Program-made: the position numbers and the translations under genes
Source of the DNA: Arenimonas sp.
GTDB lineage: Bacteria > Pseudomonadota > Gammaproteobacteria > Xanthomonadales > Xanthomonadaceae
Length of the DNA stretch: 9,234 nucleotides
Direction: 5' to 3'
Assembly (NCBI GenBank): GCA_003497545.1
Contig: DNNT01000091.1
Coordinates: 1 to 9,234 of the forward strand
In this document: piece by piece, positions 1 to 5,243 of the stretch
Layout of the letters: each line of letters opens with the position of its first letter
Numbering within the stretch: the first letter of the stretch is position 1
The notes under the pieces: model-generated
Databases searched by the model: none
The model's input: only the letters and a program-made list of their open reading frames with translations
What the model was told of the DNA's origin: nothing

Positions 1-432
1 GTGCGGCTGATGACGGCGCGCAGCGGTGCTGTGGCGGTCGAGGTGCGCGACCATATCGGCTGGCCCCAGGCGATCGTCCCGGTCAAGGTCGTGGCGCGCC
101 ATGCGCCCGCAGATGATCTGCGACTGCTGCACAAGACCACCGACCGCAGCCTCTATCGCGACGCATTGAAGCGGGGCGGTACTTATGAGGTCGCGCTGAT
201 CGATGCGCAGGGCTATCTGACCGAAGGGTGTTTCTCTTCGCTGTTCGTGGAGCGGGGCGACAGGCTGGTGACGCCGCCGCTGGCGCGCGGCCTGCTGCCG
301 GGCATATTGCGCCAGAGCCTGATCGACATGGGCGAGGCGATCGAGGGTGACCTGCGCGTTTCCGATCTGGATCGCGGCTTTTTCATCGGCAATGCCGCGC
401 GCGGCATGGTCGCGGCGACGCTGGCACCATAG
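1..432 (+). CDS. Aminodeoxychorismate lyase (PabC) domain, 3' part of a gene cut by the window start; probably the tail of a PabB-PabC fusion
   Basis: Fold-type IV PLP enzyme domain of the 4-amino-4-deoxychorismate lyase / branched-chain aminotransferase superfamily. PabC releases pyruvate from aminodeoxychorismate to give p-aminobenzoate for cytoplasmic folate synthesis. In window-relative numbering, Lys45 in LLHKTTDR is the likely Schiff-base lysine. It is followed by YLTEGCFSSLFV (the family's TEG..xxxF segment), by LLPGILRQSL (phosphate-binding turn) and by FFIGNAARGM near the C-terminus. Only about 143 residues are present, about half of a PabC, so the N-terminal half lies outside the window and the GTG at position 1 is probably an internal valine. 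In sphingomonads this domain is usually fused behind PabB (chorismate-binding aminodeoxychorismate synthase component I); that is remembered knowledge, not seen here. The Ser in FSSLF, where many relatives have Asn, is a small deviation. A D-amino-acid or branched-chain aminotransferase is a less likely alternative. The stop is TAG. Confidence 0.8.
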   Translation: MRLMTARSGAVAVEVRDHIGWPQAIVPVKVVARHAPADDLRLLHKTTDRSLYRDALKRGGTYEVALIDAQGYLTEGCFSSLFVERGDRLVTPPLARGLLPGILRQSLIDMGEAIEGDLRVSDLDRGFFIGNAARGMVAATLAP

Positions 433-618
433 CCGCGCTTTCCTGCCGAATAGCCATTCCCTGCCATCTGGCCGGTTGCCCCATTGTCCGTTGCGCACTA
501 AGGGACGCGGCATCCGTCCTGTGGTCGGATGAGGGGATCCTGATATTTTTTGTCGCGATGTTCAGCATGGCGGACTGCGCCGTTCGCTCGATCATCGCTT
601 TGAAGAAAGAACATTGCC
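433..618. other. Intergenic region between the pabC-domain gene and the aminotransferase gene
   Basis: No credible gene is seen in these 186 bases. They contain a 6-bp inverted repeat (511-516 CATCCG and 526-531 CGGATG, 9-nt loop) and a run of six T at 546-551. The T run lies 14 nt past the stem, so this is at best a weak terminator for the upstream gene. The purine-rich GAAGAAAGAA at 602-611 is the probable ribosome-binding region of the next gene. I could not identify a convincing -35/-10 pair. Confidence 0.5.
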
Positions 619-1821
619 ATGAGCCAGACTTCTGCCGCCTTGGGTCGTATCCAGCCGTCCGCCACGCTCGCCATGAGCGCCCGTGTGAACGCGCTCAAAG
701 CCGAAGGCGTGGACGTTATTGGCCTGTCGGCGGGCGAGCCGGATTTCGACACGCCCGATTTCGTCAAGGACGCGGGCATTGCTGCGATCCGCAACAACCA
801 GACCCGCTATACCGACGTGGACGGCACCGCCGACGTCAAGGAAGCGGTGATGTTCAAGTTCAAGCGCGACAATGGGCTGGATTATAAGCGCAGCCAGATC
901 AGCGTGAACTCCGGCGGCAAGCACACTTTGTTCAATGCGCTGCTGGCGACGGTGGACGCGGGCGATGAAGTCATCATCCCGGCACCCTATTGGGTCAGCT
1001 ATCCCGACATCGTGAATTTCGCCGGCGGCACGCCCGTCTTCATCGAAGGGCCGGCGAGCCAGGGCTATAAGATCACCGCCGCCCAGCTGGACGCCGCGAT
1101 CACCCCGCGCACCAAATGGGTGATGCTCAATTCGCCGTCCAACCCCAGCGGTGCGGCCTATTCGGCGGAGGAATTGAAGGCGCTGGCCGACGTGCTGCTG
1201 CGCCATCCCCATGTGCTGATCATGACCGACGATATGTATGAGCATGTCTGGTACGCATCGACGCCGTTCGCGACGATCGCGCAGGTCTGCCCGGAACTGT
1301 ATGACCGCACCCTGACGGTCAATGGCTGCTCTAAGGCCTTCTCGATGACCGGTTGGCGCATCGGCTTTGCCGGTGGTCCCGAATGGATTATCAAGGCGAT
1401 GGGCAAGCTGCAGTCGCAATCGACCAGCAACCCCTGTTCGATCAGCCAGGCTGCCGCCGTCGCCGCGCTGACCGGCCCGCAGGATTTCCTGGAAGAGCGC
1501 AACGCCGTGTTCAAGAAGCGCCGCGACATGGTGGTGGCGATGCTGAACGATGCGCCGGGCCTGGATTGCCCGACGCCCGAAGGCGCTTTCTACGTCTATC
1601 CCGACGCCAGCGGCGTGATCGGCAAGATGACACCCAAGGGCGTGCGGATCGACAATGACGAAGCGCTGATCGCCTATTTCCTGGACGAAGCGAAGGTCGC
1701 CGCCGTCCATGGTGCTGCCTTCGGCCTCTCGCCCGCCTTCCGCATCAGTTATGCGACGTCGGAAGATGTGCTGAAAAAGGCCTGCACCCGCATTCAGGAA
1801 GCCTGCGCCGCGCTCAAATAA
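619..1821 (+). CDS. aatA: Class I PLP-dependent aminotransferase, aspartate (possibly also prephenate) aminotransferase
   Basis: A complete 400-residue cytoplasmic aminotransferase of the fold-type I, subgroup Ib aspartate aminotransferase family. It moves the amino group between aspartate and 2-oxoglutarate; some members also transaminate prephenate or aromatic keto acids. Visible landmarks are IGLSAGEPDFDTP (residues 34-46), which opens the substrate site; APYWVSYPD (122-130); NSPSNPSG (171-178) with the PLP-contacting Asn; TDDMYEHV (203-210) with Asp204 expected to bind the pyridine nitrogen and Tyr207 the ring oxygen; the Schiff-base Lys239 in GCSKAFSMTGWRIGF; and Arg375 in FRISYAT, which binds the substrate carboxylate. 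Length is normal for the family and no key residue is missing. The ATG at 619 is chosen because the purine-rich GAAAGAA lies 7-8 nt upstream and MSQTSAALGRIQPSATLAM fits the family N-terminus. Tyrosine codons are 11 TAT to 2 TAC, typical of the left part. It appears monocistronic, with its own terminator hairpins. Aspartate specificity is inferred from the family. Confidence 0.93.
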   Translation: MSQTSAALGRIQPSATLAMSARVNALKAEGVDVIGLSAGEPDFDTPDFVKDAGIAAIRNNQTRYTDVDGTADVKEAVMFKFKRDNGLDYKRSQISVNSGGKHTLFNALLATVDAGDEVIIPAPYWVSYPDIVNFAGGTPVFIEGPASQGYKITAAQLDAAITPRTKWVMLNSPSNPSGAAYSAEELKALADVLLRHPHVLIMTDDMYEHVWYASTPFATIAQVCPELYDRTLTVNGCSKAFSMTGWRIGFAGGPEWIIKAMGKLQSQSTSNPCSISQAAAVAALTGPQDFLEERNAVFKKRRDMVVAMLNDAPGLDCPTPEGAFYVYPDASGVIGKMTPKGVRIDNDEALIAYFLDEAKVAAVHGAAFGLSPAFRISYATSEDVLKKACTRIQEACAALK

Positions 1822-1829
1822 GCGCGGCG
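1806..1829 (+). terminator. Hairpin spanning the stop codon of the aminotransferase gene
   Basis: A perfect 9-bp GC-rich inverted repeat, CGCCGCGCT (1806-1814) and AGCGCGGCG (1821-1829), encloses a 6-nt loop. The TAA stop (1819-1821) lies in the loop and the first base of the right arm. Only two T follow, so it is not a classic intrinsic terminator. It may act with the second hairpin a few bases downstream or protect the 3' end of the message. Confidence 0.5.
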
Positions 1830-1834
1830 TTGGA

Positions 1835-1865
1835 CCCTCCCGTGAACGGGAGGGGTAGGGGTAGG
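1835..1865 (+). terminator. Second hairpin with G-rich direct repeats, of the type dispersed in sphingomonad intergenic regions
   Basis: A perfect 8-bp stem, CCCTCCCG (1835-1842) and CGGGAGGG (1847-1854), closes a TGAA tetraloop. It is followed by GGGTAGGGGTAGG-type repeats to about 1865. From memory, similar CCCTCCCG...CGGGAGGGGT elements recur after genes in sphingomonad genomes, so this is probably a dispersed palindromic repeat that also works as a transcription end. There is no T tract. The repeat-family assignment is inference. Confidence 0.55.
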
Positions 1866-2131
1866 CGTGCTGCCGATGCGTCGCTTGCCCGTTCAACATG
1901 CAAAAATGGAAACGGTCCTTTTCGACCCGTGCCGTCTTGTAGATGGCGCGACGGGCTTTATATTCCCGTTGCACAAAGAAACTGATTGGGGTTGTTGCCG
2001 CTCGTCGTCTTTGCCGATGCCTTGGTCGAAAGCCGCTCCCCGGCTGCCGTCTATTCAGCAACGGGCAAGACAAGCAGATGTAACCACACGGCACACTCAG
2101 CCGAACCCCCATAATAAGGAAGGCGCAGACC
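1866..2131. other. Gene-poor stretch upstream of the small membrane protein and msrA, with a weak candidate promoter
   Basis: Together with the two hairpins before it, this makes about 310 bases without a credible gene. It contains a TATATT -10-like hexamer (1959-1964), 16 nt behind a poor -35 candidate TTGTAG (1937-1942). The hexamer sits in an imperfect inverted repeat, GCGACGGG (1948-1955) and CCCGTTGC (1965-1972), 7 of 8 pairs. If this is the promoter, the transcript has a leader of roughly 160 nt. A frame open from GTG 1867 has no ribosome-binding site and runs across the real small gene, so I do not call it. Confidence 0.35.
2116..2123 (+). promoter_or_regulatory. Strong Shine-Dalgarno site of the small membrane protein gene
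   Basis: AAGGAAGG lies 8 nt before the ATG at 2132. It is the best ribosome-binding site in the left part of the window and is the main reason for calling the 50-codon frame a gene and taking it as the first cistron of the msrA unit. Confidence 0.75.
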
Positions 2132-2284
2132 ATGTTGGCATTTTTGAAATCCGAATTGTTTCTGCGCTTCGCGGGCGGTTTTGCGATTGGTCTTGTCGGC
2201 ATGGTCCTGCTGCAGCCCGATGAGCAGCCGATCCTGAGCACCTCTGCGATCGCGGCGACTGGTAGCACCAGTGCGGCGCTCTAA
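2132..2284 (+). CDS. Small single-span membrane protein of unknown function, first cistron before msrA
   Basis: A 50-residue reading frame starting MLAFLKSELFLRFAGGFAIG. It has an amphipathic start, one hydrophobic segment (about residues 9-27, rich in Gly, Phe, Leu, Val) and a polar Ala/Ser/Thr-rich tail ending TSAAL. There is no lipobox and no cysteine. It could be a small inner-membrane protein or, less likely, an exported peptide with an uncleaved signal anchor. Gene status rests on the strong AAGGAAGG site at ideal spacing and on its overlap with msrA: the msrA GTG lies inside its last codons and the frames share 14 nt, which suggests translational coupling. I do not recognise a family and assign no function. 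The context suggests a role near exported methionine repair, or merely service as a translated leader for msrA. Confidence 0.65.
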   Translation: MLAFLKSELFLRFAGGFAIGLVGMVLLQPDEQPILSTSAIAATGSTSAAL

Positions 2285-2942
2285 TCGGCTCATCCTGACG
2301 ATCGTGGCGGGCCTCGCGCTCGCAGCGCCCCTGCACGCCGAGCGCACGGTTTTGGCCCCTGTCGCGACGATCGATGCCGCGCCCACACGCGCACTGGAAA
2401 CCGCTGTGTTTGCAGGTGGCTGCTATTGGGGCGTCGAGGGTGTCTTTTCCCATGTGAAGGGCGTGCAACTCGTCAAATCCGGCTTTACCGGCGGGCCGAA
2501 GAATCGCCGCGTCGATTATGATATGGTGAGTGGCGGGAATACCGGGTTCGCCGAAGCCGTCCGCGTTACCTACGACCCCAAGCAGGTCAGCTATGGCACC
2601 TTGTTGCGGGTCTTCTTCTCGGTCGTGGCTGATCCAACGACGCTGAACCAGCAGGGACCGGATCGCGGCACCCAATATCGCAGCGCGCTTTATCCGTTGA
2701 ATGCCGAGCAGGGCAAGGCGGCGGAGGCCTATCTCGCGCAACTGGGTAAGGCCGGGTTATGGCGCGACCCGATCGTGACAAAGGTGGAGCGGTTTACGGG
2801 CTTCCAGGATGCCGACGCCTATCATCAGGACTTCATGCGCAAGAATCCGCGCCACCCCTATATCCAGCGCTGGGACGCGCCCAAGCTGGCGGCGTTCAAG
2901 ACGATGTTTCCGACCTTGTATCGGGACAAACCGTCCGCATAA
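2271..2942 (+). CDS. msrA: Exported peptide methionine sulfoxide reductase MsrA, single-cysteine type
   Basis: MsrA reduces the S-epimer of methionine sulfoxide in oxidised proteins. This 223-residue protein starts with a Sec signal peptide (Arg-rich start, hydrophobic residues about 7-19, likely cleavage after PLHA at residue 23), so it should act in the periplasm. The catalytic motif is GGCYWG with Cys51. Other active-site positions are Tyr83, Glu95 in NTGFAEAV, and Asp131 and Tyr136 in DRGTQYRS, all lining up with the E. coli enzyme. Cys51 is the only cysteine, so no resolving cysteine exists; recycling of the sulfenic acid must use an outside thiol or partner. Phe93 replaces the usual His before Ala-Glu, and Tyr52 replaces the usual Phe. 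The end, YHQDFMRKNPRHPYI, is typical of exported alphaproteobacterial MsrA. The start is GTG 2271, the only in-frame start giving a full signal peptide. It has only a weak own ribosome site (GGTAG), fitting coupling to the upstream small gene. The gene ends with TAA, converging on the receptor gene. Confidence 0.92.
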   Translation: MRRSNRLILTIVAGLALAAPLHAERTVLAPVATIDAAPTRALETAVFAGGCYWGVEGVFSHVKGVQLVKSGFTGGPKNRRVDYDMVSGGNTGFAEAVRVTYDPKQVSYGTLLRVFFSVVADPTTLNQQGPDRGTQYRSALYPLNAEQGKAAEAYLAQLGKAGLWRDPIVTKVERFTGFQDADAYHQDFMRKNPRHPYIQRWDAPKLAAFKTMFPTLYRDKPSA

Positions 2943-2948
2943 ATGGGC

Positions 2949-2976
2949 GGCGCGGTTCGTCCCGACCATCCGCGCC
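2949..2976. terminator. Possible shared hairpin between the convergent msrA and receptor genes
   Basis: GGCGCGG (2949-2955) and CCGCGCC (2970-2976) form a 7-bp GC stem with a 14-nt loop. It fills the 33-nt gap between the convergent genes and touches the receptor's TAG stop. No T tract is present on either strand, so termination activity is only a guess from position and symmetry. Confidence 0.3.
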
Positions 2977-5096
2977 TAGAAGTCCACCGTTGCCGACAGC
3001 CACAGCCGACGGCCTTCCTGATTGATGGCATAGGCTGACGTGAATATGTCGGTGCCGTCACTGTCATAGGACACATATTCGGCATAGTCGGTGTCGAGGA
3101 TATTGTTGACGGTTGCCGCTAGGCGGAAGGCGGGCGTGATCTGATACGAGCCGCCGATATGAAACAGCTCATAGCCCCGGAAGTCGCCAACGCCCGCCCG
3201 GTCGTCAGCGTCGTTGCGGAAACGGCTCGACCGGATTTCGGCCCGCGCCCAGACACTGGCCTTGTCCCCCAGCTTCCAACGCAGATTGCCGTTCAGCATA
3301 TGTTTGGGCATGCCGACGAGCGGTAGTCCTTCGTTCGGCCCGCTCAACTGCTCGCTGTCGGTATAGGTGTAATTGAGCACCAGCGAGACGGCGGGCGAGA
3401 AAGTGAATCGGGTTGCGACCTCTGCACCGCGCGTCCGGGCCTTGTCGATATTGATCGACTGGCTGAACTGCTCGATCGTCGGGAAATTGCCGACATCGAC
3501 GCAACCTGGCCGATTGGGGGATGCGGCGAACTGGCAGTTGGGGACGAAGACGCCCGAGGTGATCCGGTCATTAAAGTCATTGTTGAACAGGGTGACATTG
3601 CCGCTGAAAAAGCCATGGCTGTCAAAATAGAGGCCAGCTTCGTAGCTGGTGCTGGTTTCGGGACTCAGGCCTGGCGTACCGAGCAAAGGTAGCGTGCCCT
3701 GCCTGCCGAACCCAATGATCCCCTCGGCAATCTGTTCGACGCGCGGCGTTTTGAAGCCGCGGCTGACGCCGCCTTTCAGCGTCACATTGTCATTGATGTT
3801 CCACACCGCATAGGCGCGCGGCGACCATTTGCTGCCAAAGGTCGAATGATCGTCATAGCGCGCGCCGCCGGTCAGGTTGAAGCCATCGACGATCGTCCAG
3901 GTCGCTTCGGCAAAGCCCGCCCATTGGGTGAAGGTGAAGGGTTCAGGCGCGACGCCCTCGATCATGCGGGCTTTCCAATATTGGCCGCCGACGGTGAAGG
4001 CGAGCGCACCAACCTTGCCAGCGAACCGCGAATCGATGATGTCGTTGCGCGCTTCGAGCGTGCGGGCGCTGCCCGGCGTTGCGCCCGGCGTGCCATTGGG
4101 GATGAGGCGACCGATGGTTTCCGTGTCGTTGCGGGTCAGCGTGGTGTCGAGCTGGCCGAAACCCATCCGCCAGCTATGGGCGAGGACATAATTGCTGCGG
4201 TTGAACTGCTGTTCCGGGGCATAGCCGCCCGATCCCAGCGTGCCCAGTCGCCCTTCGCTATTGTCATAGCTCTGCTCGTTGCGATCATATTCGATCCACA
4301 GGTCATGATCGGCATGAGGGGTGAAGGTCAGGCGACCGCCATAGGTGTAGATGTCCGACCGCACCGGATTGCGGCCGAGTGTCAGCGCCGGATCGCCGGG
4401 GATGGGAATGTCGGATCCTTCGCGGTGGAAGACGCTGCCGCGCAGGGTCAGGCCGACCAGATTGTCGATCACCGGACCCTGGGCAAAGCCGTTGATCGAT
4501 TGGATATTGCCGAAGCGGTCATCACCCTGGATGGTGCTTTCGGCGGTGGCGGTGCCGACCCAGCGGTCCCCGACCTTGCGCGTGATGATATTGACGACGC
4601 CACCCATCGCGTCCGAGCCGTAAAGGGTGGACATTGGCCCGCGCACGACCTCGATCTGCTCGATCGCGGAAAAGGGCGGCAGGAAGCTGGTGGAGGTTTC
4701 GCCGAACCCATTGGGGGTAACGCCGCCCGGCGCGTTCTGGCGGCGGCCGTCGATCAGGATCAGCGTGTAGTCGGACGGCATGCCGCGGATCGAAATGCTC
4801 GGCGCGCCGGTCTTGTCCACGGCGGCGCCGACGTCGATGCCGGGCACGTCGGACAGCGCTTCCGCCAGGCCATGCCAGGGCTTCGCCTCGAGTTCGGCGC
4901 GGGTGAGGATGCTGATGCTCGCCGGCGCCTCGCGCACCGCCTGTTCGAAGCCCGCCGCGGTCACCACCACTTCGTCGAGCGTGGCCGGCTCCGGCGCGGG
5001 GGCGGCGAAGGCAGCCGGGGAAATTGCCAGCGCGATGGCCAGGCAAAGGCGGTGCGGGGCGGCCAGGCGGGCCACCGGAGGGCGGGTGCGGGACAT
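2976..5096 (-). CDS. CirA-like TonB-dependent outer-membrane receptor for catecholate-type siderophores
   Basis: A 706-residue TonB-dependent receptor that should import iron-siderophore complexes across the outer membrane using TonB/ExbBD energy. It has a signal peptide (cleavage near AFA at residue 31), a TonB box DEVVVTA (41-47), a plug domain (about 53-175) with APASISILT, SIRGMPSDYTLILIDG (102-117) and VRGPMSTLYGSDAMGGVVNIIT (150-172), then a 22-strand barrel ending in Phe706. GARYDDHSTFGSKWSPRAY, GGVSRGFKTPRVEQ and LSPETSTSYEAGLYF match E. coli CirA block by block, so a catecholate ligand (dihydroxybenzoylserine type) is likely but unproven. Cys521 and Cys532 probably form an extracellular-loop disulfide. 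Start ATG 5096 has AAGGA 7 nt upstream. A Fur box at its promoter predicts induction under iron shortage. Codons 1 to about 125 are nearly all G/C-ending and the local GC is 75%, while the rest is more AT-tolerant with mostly TAT tyrosine, so the gene may be a mosaic. Confidence 0.95.
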   Translation of the reverse strand: MSRTRPPVARLAAPHRLCLAIALAISPAAFAAPAPEPATLDEVVVTAAGFEQAVREAPASISILTRAELEAKPWHGLAEALSDVPGIDVGAAVDKTGAPSISIRGMPSDYTLILIDGRRQNAPGGVTPNGFGETSTSFLPPFSAIEQIEVVRGPMSTLYGSDAMGGVVNIITRKVGDRWVGTATAESTIQGDDRFGNIQSINGFAQGPVIDNLVGLTLRGSVFHREGSDIPIPGDPALTLGRNPVRSDIYTYGGRLTFTPHADHDLWIEYDRNEQSYDNSEGRLGTLGSGGYAPEQQFNRSNYVLAHSWRMGFGQLDTTLTRNDTETIGRLIPNGTPGATPGSARTLEARNDIIDSRFAGKVGALAFTVGGQYWKARMIEGVAPEPFTFTQWAGFAEATWTIVDGFNLTGGARYDDHSTFGSKWSPRAYAVWNINDNVTLKGGVSRGFKTPRVEQIAEGIIGFGRQGTLPLLGTPGLSPETSTSYEAGLYFDSHGFFSGNVTLFNNDFNDRITSGVFVPNCQFAASPNRPGCVDVGNFPTIEQFSQSINIDKARTRGAEVATRFTFSPAVSLVLNYTYTDSEQLSGPNEGLPLVGMPKHMLNGNLRWKLGDKASVWARAEIRSSRFRNDADDRAGVGDFRGYELFHIGGSYQITPAFRLAATVNNILDTDYAEYVSYDSDGTDIFTSAYAINQEGRRLWLSATVDF

Positions 5097-5103
5097 GCTT
5101 CGG

Positions 5104-5108
5104 TCCTT
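5104..5108 (-). promoter_or_regulatory. Shine-Dalgarno site of the receptor gene
   Basis: On the minus strand AAGGA lies 7 nt before the ATG at 5096. This supports that start, which also gives a complete signal peptide. Confidence 0.7.
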
Positions 5109-5147
5109 GGACGTTGGGTCGTTGGCTGGGCCGAAGCGGCTAGCTAA

Positions 5148-5162
5148 TGCGAATCATTATCA
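5148..5162 (-). promoter_or_regulatory. Fur box over the receptor promoter
   Basis: Read on the minus strand, TGATAATGATTCGCA matches the 7-1-7 Fur consensus TGATAATnATTATCA at 12 of 14 arm positions. A wider perfect 7-bp dyad, GCTAATG (5143-5149) and CATTAGC (5161-5167), surrounds it. The site lies about 50-65 nt upstream of the receptor start and covers the predicted -10 element and transcription start, the standard place for Fe-Fur repression. Known biology: Fur-type regulators repress siderophore receptors when iron is plentiful. In Alphaproteobacteria the regulator could differ, but the classical motif is plain here. Confidence 0.85.
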
Positions 5163-5184
5163 TTAGCGGCGGGGCCAATGGCAA
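5156..5184 (-). promoter_or_regulatory. Sigma-70-type promoter of the receptor gene
   Basis: On the minus strand, TTGCCA (5184-5179; 5 of 6 to TTGACA) is separated by exactly 17 nt from GATAAT (5161-5156; 5 of 6 to TATAAT). The -10 lies inside the Fur box, so Fur binding should block the polymerase. The predicted start is near 5149, giving a leader of about 50 nt that holds the AAGGA site. Confidence 0.7.
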
Positions 5185-5229
5185 GCCTTCCGTCACGAAA
5201 CCTTGCCCGGCGGGCCTTGCGGCACCCGT

Positions 5230-5235
5230 TATGCT
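5230..5235 (+). promoter_or_regulatory. Candidate -10 element for a leaderless tamA transcript
   Basis: TATGCT ends 8 nt before the tamA ATG at 5244, so a transcript would start at or within about 2 nt of the start codon. There is no purine-rich ribosome site in the 20 nt before the ATG, consistent with leaderless translation, which is common in Xanthomonadaceae-like bacteria. No good -35 is found at normal spacing (TTGCCC at 5203 is 21 nt away), so the call is tentative. Confidence 0.35.
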
Positions 5236-5243
5236 GTCCGCGC

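Larger units (their letters stand above)
4700..5243. other. Composition boundary within the 5' part of the receptor gene
   Basis: Hand count gives 65% GC for 4381-4800 and 75% for 4801-5100. One sampled row of the receptor body, 3361-3420, gives 57%. Receptor codons 1-125 are almost all G/C-ending; GTT (4719-4721), AAT and GGG then appear, and further on GGT, GAT and TAT become common. The reading frame is intact throughout. The boundary is gradual at this resolution and could be a recombination point, an assembly join or ordinary variation. Confidence 0.45.

Noticed and set aside
511..551. Rho-independent terminator after the pabC-domain gene
   Set aside because: The stem is only 6 bp and the T run is 14 nt beyond it, so it does not meet the usual geometry; mentioned only in the intergenic entry.
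1867..2223. 118-codon plus-strand open frame before msrA
   Set aside because: No ribosome-binding site, overlaps the better-supported 50-codon gene, and has no recognisable domain.
592..2268. 558-codon minus-strand open frame
   Set aside because: It lies antisense over the clear aminotransferase gene and runs on through hairpins and intergenic DNA; it is rich in Arg/His/Gln and shows no domain.
3846..5147. 433-codon plus-strand open frame
   Set aside because: Antisense shadow of the TonB-dependent receptor gene, whose motifs, signal peptide, ribosome site and promoter are all clear.
5178..5243. Upstream ATG as the start of tamA
   Set aside because: The 22 extra residues contain no ribosome-site support, overlap the receptor's -35 element and would bury a well-formed signal peptide beginning at 5244.
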